Positions 24,901 to 36,900 of a DNA stretch of 64,000 bases are shown here, in pieces. Source of the stretch: Undaria pinnatifida (lineage: Eukaryota; Sar; Phaeophyceae; Laminariales; Alariaceae); NCBI GenBank assembly GCA_012845835.1, contig JABAKD010000030.1, forward strand, positions 9,089,805 to 9,153,804. The letters are read 5' to 3'. Under the pieces are notes generated by a model. That model searched no databases and was not told where the DNA came from. It was given only the letters and a program-made list of their open reading frames with translations. A program made the position numbers and the translations under genes. Position 1 is the first letter of the stretch, and every line of letters begins with the position of its first letter.

Positions 24901-27900
24901 GCTGGAAGCTCCCTCAGCGCAAAGTATGATACGGCCGAGTCCCGCCGGCTGGGGTAGGAGGCCGCCGGCTGGGGCAGGAGGCCTCGTCTAATCCAATGAC
25001 CGAGAAATCACTGTAAATGGTTGATGTAGGCGCAGAAGATCACGGCAGCCCAAGCCGCCCCACCCTCTTCGATCGCGGCCAAACTACCGTCCGCCCCGCT
25101 CCTGTGACTTGACAGGGAGACGCAGGTTGTGCTTGAGGAGGAGCTGGGGCTGTCGCCGCACGTGCTAGGACGCGGTATTTTTCAGGGACAGCACCACATT
25201 AACGGCCTTTTGGAGAGCACCGATGCTCAGCTTAAGGAGGACCTAGCTCTACTGGTGCGGGAGCTTCGCGCGCGTTTGTTTTGTTGTGCATAAAAGCTTG
25301 TGTGTATGCGTGTGTGCTTGCGTGTGTCTGCGTGTTAGGGGTATTTTCTTAGAAAAATGAAAAATACTTGCCACACTTGTGCGTCGAATCGCCCCCTTCC
25401 CATCCCCCTCCCCGTTTTTAGCAAGAAAACTCTGCGCATGCCTCGTTCTCGGGTCGGTTTAGTGGTTGATCAGGATAGGATACCCATGCGAATTAATCGA
25501 ATGGTGTGAGCGATCAAATGATCGATCGATTGATTGCTTGATTGCTTGATTGCTTGGTTGCTTGATTGCTTGATTCTTGATTGGTTGATTGATTGATTGG
25601 GTGATTGTTTGATTGATTGATTGCTTGATTAATTGATTTGTTGCTTGGTTGCTTGATTGCTTGATCTATGGATTGTTTCGTTGGTTGATGAATGGATTGA
25701 TGCATTGATGTACCGTCATGCTTCAAACATCTGAGCTCGCATCCCGAAACACCAGCCCGAGACGCCAAGCGCGTGCGGCACACCTCCGCCTGTACTACAC
25801 CACCATGTATTTGCCGGCACGCCCGGGCAGGCGGGCACGTTCCGGAAATCCGGTTGCACACCATGGATAGCCTTCCTTTTGTCGCATGTCGTATCTCCAC
25901 ACCGAGCGATAGTCCACCGGTGGGTCAGATGTCGATGTATGACTCCCCCCTTCTCTGTGCTTCGTCTCTAAAGGGAAAAAGGGATGCGTGGTCAATGGTC
26001 AAACTACTGAAGACAATCAACAAATCAGTACGCCCGCCCCTCCTCCCCCCCCCTCCCCTGCCCTTTCGCCGCCGCCACCGTCACCACCGCCGCCACACCC
26101 CCCCTCCCCCTAAACATGGGCGATGTTTTTGGCGTGCGTGTGTGACCCGCAAGGTGCCGATGGACATGTGGCAGGGGTTGGCTTCTCGGAGCAGGGCGAT
26201 GTCGCGTAGAAGCGACGAAGATGCGGCGAGGTTCCGAGAAAGGGTGAGTGTGGGTCGTTTGGCTCCCCGCACTTTTGTTGCTTCTGCCGCCAGGGACCAA
26301 TTGACGCGTGGGTGTGTCGGGTATTCATAGTATACAAAACGGAGTGTTTTTTGCATGGTTAAAACAGAGGGGAGGGAGGGGGGAGGGGAGACGCGGGGGC
26401 GGTGGGTATGTATACTTCCCGACGCTGCCCGCCACGAAAATTACTAGCGTCGTTTTTGTCCCGGGGAGCGGGTATCTGGCATGGAAGAGGTGTTGTTAGG
26501 GATTGGCCGATCGACCTTGTTGTTTCGAGTCGTCTTGGTGATGCCCTCTGCAAGCGCCCTCTCTATATGTATTTTAGGTATGTCTCTACCCGTGTCTATA
26601 TCCCTGTCTTTGGCTGTATTTACATATATTATCTGTCTCTATTTCTATCTCTTTGCGTCTCTACTGAACGTGCATCCCTTTCTGTCTCTCTAACTTTTCA
26701 CTCTTCCTCTTCATTGGCTGTTTAGATCTTACACCGTCGCGTACCGGTGTTTGCGAGCTAATGGTGAAAGAGTCGACAAGGGGGGGGGGGGCACGTCGGC
26801 GCCGTTCCTTCCTCTCGCGGACGTTGGTATTCCCCCCTCACGTTTTCCGCACGTTCCACATAGCGAGTGTTCTACCCCCGCCCCCGCCCCCCGTCCCCCA
26901 CTGTGCCCCCGCCCCGTTTCGAAAGGGTAGTGTGGTCGATGGTCGAATGACTAAGGCAAGAAAAAATGAGCGCCCCGCCCCCTTGCACGCCTGCGCCGTT
27001 CCTCGTCTCGTAGGTGTTGATGTGTTGCTTACCTAACATTTCCGCACGTTCTACATCGCGAGTGTTCTACCTCCCTCCCCCCGCGCCCCCTCTCAGTCTC
27101 GAAAGCGATTCGTGGTCAATGGTCAAACGGCCAAGGCAAGCAACAAATGAGTACGCCCACCCCCCCCCCACCCGCCCCCGCCACCCATCCCCGTCTCCCC
27201 TCCTTTTCGCGAAACTTATCCGTCCCACCGTTTCAGGCCGTGACACGACGGGAAGACCTAGCGAGGCTGGCGGAAGAGCTCGACCGGGCGCGACGGGAGG
27301 CTACAGAGGTCGGCACAGGTCGCCCCGCCGACAGATCGAAGCTATCGGAACCCGCGGGCGCCGCTCAGTCGCCACCTGGTGGCGGCGAAGGCGTTACTTT
27401 TGCCGAAACGGCGCCAGCACCGCCGTCGAAATCGAAATCGAAGTCGAAATCGACATCTTCCGGGGAAGAAATATCGGGAGGTGGCGCGGCGGCTCAGGGT
27501 GAGGACTCAGCAGCTATGGGTTTAAAAGACGGTGGCAGCGACGAAGGAGAGCTTGTGACAGGGGCGGGGGCAGGGGACGGCGTGGGGGCGGGGGACGGGG
27601 TGGTCGTGGGGTCGGAGGTTGGGGCGGGGGTGGGGGTGGTGGTGGAGTCGGAGGCGGAGGAGACTGTGGCGGCCGCGGCAATGCTGGAGCAAGCGAGAAG
27701 GGTCAGCCGGCGGGCAAGACGAAACGCGAGGCAAGCTCGAGAAGACGCGGAGGTCGCGGAGGAGGCGCTGCGTAGGCTGCGGACGAACTTCGAGGGGCTG
27801 GCCGCGGGCTGGACTGACCGAAGGACGAAGATTTTAGGTGGGAAGCGGGGGGACGGGGGGGGTGAACAGAGGAGGGGGGGGGGAGGGATAAAATCCTGTG

Positions 27901-30900
27901 GGCGGCGAGCGTATTTTGGGAGTGGAGCGAGGCGGGGATAGGCCGGGGAGGGAGGTGGTTTGTTACCGAGTGCGGGTTGCTGCTGCGTGCGTCTGGCCGG
28001 GGTGTGATCCTCTTTTTCGCCTATCTGAGAGTGGGGTTTTCTTCGGCTTGCGGGTTTGCGCGCGCCCCCCCCCCGGTTCTCGGCGACTCTGCGGCTCTCC
28101 TGCGCGACTGCAGTACTTTTTTCATCTAATTGTAGATACAACAACAATATCAACAACAACAAAGCTCACAGTATTTGAACTGTTGGGCAAAACGACTACT
28201 GGTACAACCCAGGCTACGATATTGTGGTGGGGGTAACCCTATTTGCGCTACCGGGTTTAGACTACACCTACCAAGAACGGTATTGCGCCTCGTTCCAGAA
28301 CGCGTGCGTGATAAATAGTGCTTGGCCTTAGATTTGTGGAACTCACAGCTGACGTATTTTTAGTATTTTTATAAAATAGCGCTTGGCGTCAAAACCGATA
28401 AAAATAGGAAAAATCACGACTCGCAAATATATGGGGTACCAGTAGGCATTTCTTGCGCGAATGGCCCTGAGACGATGAATAGGACGCCTTGAAGGTGACT
28501 ACTGTAGCCGTGACTAGTGCACCCCCATACCGTACCCTTGCTCCTATTCTGACCCGAAATGTTGCGCCAGCGCAACAGCGCAACTGTGCAACAGCTGTGC
28601 TAATGGTATATCCTCGGCGGTAGCTGTTGAGGCGACGGCAGCAAGCTTACAAACGGACCTGCGAAACCCCGTGAACGCGTGTTGTGCTCTCGAACTCCTA
28701 AAAAAAGGCGAGGCGGTGGCGGCGCAGGAACGCGTGTCGTTCATTCGGCGCGACGTGGAGCGGGAAGAGGCCAGGCTGGCGGACGCGCGACGCTCGGTCG
28801 TCACAAGCGAGGAGCGCGCGGCCTTACTCCGAGAAGCAGATCCCGACCTTTGGGGTACGTGCGATCAACAAAAGGGTGATGCCGGTGTTGCGGTCGGTGC
28901 TGTCGGCTGAGAATGTTGTTGTCGTCGGTACGGAGAGCGCGGCCTTACTCCGAGAAGCAGATCCCGACCTTTGGGGTACGTGCGATCAATAAAAGGGTGA
29001 TGCCGGTGTTGCGGTCGGTGCTGTCGGTTGAGAATGTTGTTGCCGTCGGTACTCTGATGGCCAATGATGTCGCCGGTGGTGATTGCCAAGCGTGCTGCTG
29101 TCGATGCTGGTATTGTATCATTCAAGAGTGTTGCTGTTGATGCTGGTCTCAGTCAAAAGAGCTTGTACTCTGCATACACACACCTTCATATTTTTGGACT
29201 GTTCTGATGTTTCGGCCGATGTTCGTGTTTGCTGTGGTTATCTGAACACAGACGGAAATAAAACTGTACGCTTTGTGTTTGCGGTATTTTCATAATATTG
29301 TTTTCGTTGATTGCCTCTCTGCCCCTTCCACACATAATGCCGACGGTGCGACGTGCAACTTCCTTTATCATACTCACCCGAAACGCAACGACGAGCATCG
29401 AGAAACGTCATCTGAGGACGAGATCGCCGCCACCCCCCGCCCCGCCCCCTGCACCCGCTCCTGGTTCGACTTGTGGTGCTCTGCCCGCGCCCACTCACGC
29501 AACAGACGCACTGAGTGGTTCGGAAGGCGAGGGGCAAGGGTTAGGAGGGGGAACGGCGGTGGCGGCCGAAGTGGAGCGTGCCGAGGCGCAAGCCCTTTCC
29601 TCTCGCAGAGCTTTGGCAGACGCTCAGGCTGCCTTCAGGCACGCGAGCAAGACTGTTCAAGCGCACGCGAGGCTGGAATATATCGGAGAGGTGAGGGCTT
29701 GGCGATGGCGGGGATGGGGATGGGGGTGGGGATGAGGCTGGGTGGGGGCGGGCAGGAAGGGGGCATAGGAGGGAGGGCGAGGGGGCGTGCTTTGCTGAAT
29801 ATGGCCCTTTTATCATGCAGGCGGAAAAAGGGGGGAGTTCGGAGGGGCGTTTGCGGTGTGAGTAGCCGTCAGGCCACCGCCAAACCAACGAGGCAATGAC
29901 TGCACAGCGCACCCCTAGGCGATGTTTTTCGAACCTTCCACCCTCCCCCCCTCTTGCCCCCCCCCGCCCCCCCTCATCCCCATTCCCCCTCCGCCTCCCC
30001 CACCCAAATTCCTACGTCCCACCTCGTGCGACCGTAACAAATCAACACGGCTCTGATGGAAAATAACAGGGCGAGTGCTACACGTGTGGGCAACCGGTGA
30101 CTGGGAGCCACATTCGAGATCGCGGCGAGATTCTCCGAGTTTCCAAAACCGTCGCAGAATCGAAGCTGCAGAAGTTCGAGCGAGAAGCCTCGGTCAACGA
30201 CCGGAATCTCGAGCTGGCACAGTCTAGAAAGGAGCTGCACGAAGAGATGGTCCGCGTGGCGCGGGAACAGGCCGAGGCGAGGAGACGGGCGGCGGAGAGC
30301 GAAGAAGAGCTGAGGGCAAGCCGCGACAAACTTAGGTAATCTGAACGAGAGTGAGGGCGTCAAGGAGCATCGAAAGGCCCTCGTGTTTTTTCGCGGTGTT
30401 GGTGGCAAAGCAGTCCTGGCGTTGTGCTTAAGCGATGGGCTAGAGTGAGGGGCTTCGAAAGCGCACGTGTTTTTCTCGCGTAGGTGATGGGCGAGAGTGG
30501 GGGTCATAACGGCGTAGGACGCGCTCGTTTTTTTTCCGCGTGTGGTAGTGGAGCAGCTGTCATGGTATTTTTTTGCCCCGGTTGCTCGCGAAAGACGCGC
30601 GCTATCATGGCCATGGTGGCGACGCGGGCAGCAGCATTTCTTGGACCGCGCTGGTGATGGTTCCCCGCTTTGCGGCGTGGGTTTAGATTAAGCTCCCTTT
30701 TGCAGAGAAGAACAATCGGACGGACCCCATGTTCGGTGTATCCCCGTTTATCACCGCAGCGGCGCAAAAACCCTTGGTCCTGTCGCCCCCAGAACGTGGC
30801 CGCTTTCGCCCTGCCGACTCCGCCTCCGCCTCCTCCTTCCCGCCCCTGCATTATGCGTTCCTTTCTCGCCGCCCCTTGAGCCCAGATCGCTCGCTCTTCG

Positions 30901-33900
30901 TGGTGGTTGTGCCTTTTAGTGCAATTGCCTAATTAGTAACACGCTTTCTTGTTGCTGTGCTCGTATTGATATATATATACCTGGTACGCATGAAGAACCG
31001 CCATTGCTCAACCGGGATCCCCCGCGAAACGAACCGATATATGCCGTCAGTGTGTTGAGTGTTTGTCGGCGGCGGCTGATGTTATGCTTCTTTCATAACG
31101 AAATAAAGTGAAATTGATATCGTTGATTGTGCCAGGCGAGTGCAGGTTGAGGCGTCAACCGCCGACGGGCAGGCGAAAGAGCAGGCCCTCGGCGAAGAAC
31201 ACCTACGGCGAGAGTGGGCGGGGAAAATAACGGCGGCCGAGTGGGCTCTCAAGGCGCACCGGGATAAGCAGGTGACTAACTTGACTCACTGACTGACTGG
31301 CGAGACCGCCGAGCACCTCTCTCTTGTTCATGCTGTTTTTTTCTTCCTTTATGACTATGTACGTACAGCAGAGATATCTGCGCGTTCGCCAATGCCTCTG
31401 CTTCTTGTGGCAAGCATGCACTTCCCGCCGTATGGCAGGGAGAGAACGACCGAGCTGAGCTTGTGCACTGTGGAGTGAAGAAGTTGTGTCTCGGTAAACG
31501 TGTCGAGCTGCTGAACTTTGTGCACGAAGGCAACAAAAGGTGCCCCCCTCCCCCCTTCTGCTAAGCAGACACTTGCCCAGCACGAGCTGGCGGAAGCCGT
31601 GGCGCGCGAATCCGATTTGGAGCTGCAGGCTCAGGCACAACAGGTGGGGCAATTTTTTTCAAGTATGTTGTTAGCGTAATAATTCACCGTATTACAGCAG
31701 TACGCGACAGCACTCGAGCAAGTGGGCGTTAAGACAGTGCAGCTGTATGATCTGTATGATGCTTTGCACGAAAACAATAAAACATGTTTTAGTAGTGGTA
31801 CTGAGATAGGCAGTGTTGGACACACCCTGCGTCACAGAGTATTCGAGCCTGGCCCGAACTAAGAGTTTCAACAATGTTGTTGCACGCGTTGTTCTACATA
31901 TACCGAATATGATATAGGGCAGTGGTCGAAATCCTCAACGGAAAGAGGAAAGCTCCATGACCAAAACATTACCCCAGCAAAATATGACCCAAGCAAAACA
32001 CGACCAAGAAAGACCCAGTGCACACGTGGAATCTTTACCCCCCCCCCGGGACACGCACGCTACCGTTGCGCGTGCGCAACCGCTTCGCCCCGCCGTACGG
32101 CGGTATATATGGCCAATCGGAATGACTGCGTCAGGCTGAACAGCAGCGGCTGTTGCGGGCAAAGGAGGTCGTTCTCGCGCAGGTTAGGGACATCGAGGCC
32201 TCGGTGGACAGGCTAAAAAAAGAGCTGACGGAGGCGGAGGACAATGAACGAGACGCCTCCACCTTGAAAACTGCCAGCGCCGGTAGGTTCATTTTTGATG
32301 AATTATTTGTGAAATGGAGAGGATTGTGGCGTTTCGGGAACAGAACGCGGCGTGATCTGCCGTCTATTTGAACGCGGGAGAATGAAGGCTGTAGTCCTAT
32401 GACTTGGTACCATAAGTGGTTTAGGTTACTGTTCCAATTTTTTGTAGGCGGCCATCAGTGGTGGCTGCTGTACCAAGAGTTGAGCAGCTTGGAGGTAACC
32501 CCACGTTAGATTGCAAGGGACGGTACCACCGAGTAGGCTGTGCGATCGAAGCAGTAAGTGATAATAGCCGGCTAGCGACCAAGCGATAGGCGGGCTCTTG
32601 TAACGTGTTATTTCTGATCCTTCTGGTGTTTTGTTTGATGAAATATTTATAGAATTATGTATGAAATTATTTACGTAACTACAGTATGTATAAAGTAATT
32701 GAAATACGTCAACTCACAGGTAATCTATTTGAAATGGTTTCATGAAACACGCCAGCTGTGAGTTCGTCCGATTGAATGGTCGGCCCTCAGCTTCGCAAGC
32801 TGCATAATACGTCTACCTCGCGTTCTTTGTGTGCTACATCCAATTGTCGCCCATGCTGTGGCGTGGGCAACGTTGTTGTCTCGTGCTTCTCTTAGCCTCC
32901 GACAAGGTGTGTGTGTTCGGTGTAACCTGCTCTGCTTTCCGGGGTGTCCCCTTTCGTGTTGATGCCTTCGTTGTGTAAACGTGGTAAAGTAAACTGTCCT
33001 GGTTGTCCTGGTTGTTGGGGCTCACGTTTCGCGTTAACGCGTTGGTTAGTGTAGCAGCTGTAATAGAATCAGGATGAGAAGCAGTAGAAGCAGCCGCAGA
33101 ACAGCGGGTAGAAGCAGCCGTAGAAGCATCAGCGCGAGCATGGGTGGCAGCCGGCGGCAGTCTTGCCTTTTTTGCAGAGACCGGGAGAAGTGACAAAAAC
33201 GCGAAAATGCACGCAGATGACACTCGTCACAGGTGACGCTCTTCATTACTGTGCTGACGGTTCGGGCCACAAAAGAGGCCACCGTATGCTACCTGGTACG
33301 TAATTTTCTTGGAGCGGTCGAGATAGAAGACCTACCCCCCGCTTGTGGCCTCAAAATTACCAAAGGCAGGCGTTGCACACGAAGATCCCTCCTTTGGCGG
33401 TATATTTTTAAAAGGACGCGAGCCAGCCCGTTGCGAACTCGGGCCGGGGTGCTGTATTTGTGTTGTGCTGGTGGGGGCGGCCGCTTCTTCGAACGCAAGG
33501 GGAAGCGATGACGCGTGACGGTGCGCGGGGCACGGCATACAAGTTGACGCTTTCTTCCCGTGCCGCGTAGGGTTTTCGGTTGTTGCCGCTGCTGCCGCCG
33601 CCGCCGCCGCCGTCTCCATCTTGACGCGTGTTACGATGGGGGTACAGTACCTCTTTTTGGCCCAAATAGTTTTCACTGACTGGGGCCCTCAACTAGACTA
33701 AAGAACTTATGGATACAGTACCTTTTGGGGGGCCAGAATATTTCTGCCTGACAGGGCTCCTAAATTAGACAAAATATCTACCGGGCACAGCAGCTCTTTT
33801 TGGCCAAAATATTTAATACTGCCGGGGGGGGTCCTCATCTAAAGCAACTAAAGAAACTAACAAACTACGCGAGTATTTTTTTCAAAAGCTGTTTGCATTA

Positions 33901-36900
33901 TTTCGCTAGTGTTCGTTATGTGCATAGGCCATGGGATCGATCAGCAGGTTGCAAACCTCTTTTTTTTTTCCGCGGTCAGTTTTTGCATAAGGTATACAAC
34001 GCCTCCGGTGAGGGGGTTCAGGAACATTTGGTGCAGTACACCCCTATCGCTAGGGCGGCGAGTTTCGGTCCCGCCTGCTTCTGCTGCAGGTTCACGGTAA
34101 CCGCGTTGGCGTCGTCGTTCCCCCTAAGGTTGGACCCATTGTTTTGTTTACCGTCGAATTGGCAAGAAGGCACCCTGACACCGCCCGTTATTTTTGTCCT
34201 CACGCTGCTGCTGCTGCTGCTGCTGCTGCCGCTGCTGCCGGTCTCGCCTCAACCTGAATTTCTTGTGTGCCACAGCGCTCGCCGAGCATCTTGGGGTGCG
34301 GGGAGTGCAAAACTTTATCTTCAGGGATGCCGTGAGCCAACTTCAGGCAAACGTAGACAGGTGATATGGAAACAGCCTGGTGCACACTTAGAGGATCGGG
34401 GCCGGGGATTGGGATAGGGGGCGGTGGGAGCGCAGGAGAGGGTGAAGGGGGGAGGATGAGGCCTTCGTGAACTTAACACTGTTGGCGGCTGAAACGTGAA
34501 TTGACAGGGCACAGCATATGTACACGCGTGTATGCCCTGGGCGTGCACAGCTTTAAGAGGTGTATTCATCTGTTGATTCGTTTTCGTGGTGCCCCATGAA
34601 CGAAGCCGGAGCTTTTTTCGACAACCCATACGTAGAGGCGTCCCAATTGTCACGTCCCCCCCCCCACCCATACCCTAACCCCACAACCCCAGCAATAAAT
34701 GCATTCGCCGCTACAACTCCTGATTATTTTACTACTCATGCCGAAGAAACGAAACTACTATTATGCTGAGTTGTTGTTCCCAAATCGTTGGTGCTGTCCT
34801 ATTCGGGACCAAGGAAAAGGGTATTGTTGATGTTATAATATACCCCCTTTTCCACTACCGGAGTTGAGCTATCATGCTCGCAAGAGTGACTCTGTACCTC
34901 ACCGAAAATCGTTTTATGCGATTTGTTTTGGCGCAGCGTAGCTATCATGACCATTTTTTTTGCGGATTCACACCGTAGAAGTAAAACAGCACGAAAAATT
35001 AAGTCCGCAAAGGAACGGGGGGGTCATTCTCGTGAGTGACCCTCGTGAGTGACCCTCGTGAGTGACCCCGAGCCACCGCCAAAATAGCCCCCAAAATTAG
35101 CCCCCCCACCGTAGCTTGGTCCCCGGGTTCATATCGCCCTTGGCCGCCTCACTCACCTCCCTCCCCACCCCCCCCAGGTACCTCGACGTCCTGTCCGACG
35201 GTGCTCTGCTGCTCCGCCTTTCGATGGACGGCGACCGTGTTGTCAAGCGCGCGAGTACAAGGGCGGCGGACGGCGGCTTCCGGGACCGCTCGCTGTCGCA
35301 GCTGTCGGGGGGGCAGTGGCGGCGCGCGAGCTTCGCCCTTGAGCTGGCGTTCGTCGAGCTGGCACGGCAGAGGGGCCGGTTCTCGTGCAACTTGCTGGTG
35401 CTGGACGAGGTGCTGAGCCAGCTCGACTCCTATGGGAGGGCGAGGGTGAGCAACCGCACGCGCAATGAGTGTTTTTGCCACGGTATTTTCATCGGAAGTT
35501 TGCTGCGCTTGTTTCGCTGTGTCGCGTAGGTGACAAATAAACATGAAGGACAAGGGCAAAATGGCTGAGACAATGTAGTAGTCTACAGTAGAACGAGGAA
35601 GCTTTTTACTGCTGGAAAATGCATCCCACCACTGATTCTATGGCATTTCCCCCCGAAAACCAACGGTTTTATTTAACGGACCTTTCATGGCTGCTCGACA
35701 CGAGGAAGGATGCTATGAAAAAAATATGTTCATATATTTTATTTGTTTGCAAAGGACTATCGAACGATGACGTCGGGGTGGCAAGGGGCACCGTATTTCA
35801 GAAGATACGGCCGGGAGCTGTTTTTAAAACCAGCGATTTTGTTAAATACAAGTTTGGGGGGGGCTACCGTTGGACACTAATTCCACGTATATTGTAAAAA
35901 GCGGTGTTCAGTACGAAATGGGATTCGTGTGGGAAGGCAGAACGAGGAAAACGGCTCGAAGCTCAAAACTTTTTCTTACTTCAAAAACCGTTCCGTAATA
36001 ACTAGCTTCAACACCATTTCCCGCCAAAACGTGGATTTAGTTCTAATGAGATTAGCCCTTCTACCGCTGCATGTTGTATCCCACACTAAGTCCAAGTAGA
36101 TCATCTCCCAACACGTGGATGCAGTTGTAAAGGGGTAATTACTCCAAGACTCGGGATGTCAGGCAGATTATAGCAGGTTACAGTCCCGTGTGGGACTGCG
36201 AGTGAGGCAGCGACGGATGAGGGAGGCGGCCGGGGGCGGGTGGGGGCCAAACGTCGGGAGAATCGCTCCTCGTTTGTTGATCGTAATTTGAGTTGGATCC
36301 TGCAGAGAGCCGGCGCGTTGAGGGTCGGTAGGCATTCTTTTGGTGGCATGGGGGTCAAGCTTGTATTTGATACGGGTCGGACGAGAGAAGATAACCATGT
36401 TCCGCCATTTCCCCCGCCCGCTCCCCCGGCCTTTCCCCCCGTTGTTGCATCTGCAGGTTGCAACTATGCTTCGAACTCTAACGCACGGGCGTGCCCCGGG
36501 CGATGATTCGGACATTGAACCCACCCAGGCGATGTACTCGACTATCCTGGTCATCTTGCAGGCAAGCACCGGCGTAACATCAGTGGGCTGTGTTGGCGTT
36601 GTAAATGTACAGTGGGGGGGGCAGACGTGAAGTATTTTCAGCGCTTCTTTCTTTTAGGCCTGTGCGGATACTCCACACGCCTCGCGAGACTGGCTCGATT
36701 CTATGATACGGGTGGCCGTGTAGGTGTGTCCTCTCGGCAGGGCATCGCGATACCTGTGGTTAACTACCTCTGATTACTATTTAAATAGTGTGGGGACACG
36801 GCTTTTCGTGTTTTCATAGAATACGCATTGGATTTGTTGAAAAGCGCTTTCCCCACAGCGAATACCCCCCCCGCCCCCCCCCCCTCAACCCTCAACCGTG

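Larger units (their letters stand above)
21620..27150 (+). repeat. Dispersed intronic repeat, five copies in one gene
   Basis: A core close to CTCGAAAGGGATGCGTGGTC, followed by AATGGTCAAA and an ACAAATGAGTACGC-like end leading into a C-run, occurs at about 21672, 22510, 25968, 26926 and 27096. The copies at 21672 and 22510 share a further 60 bp upstream including ATTAGGAGTA. All lie on the plus strand in separate introns. They look like copies of one short mobile or SINE-tail sequence, with the C-run as a possible 3' end. Confidence 0.7.
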
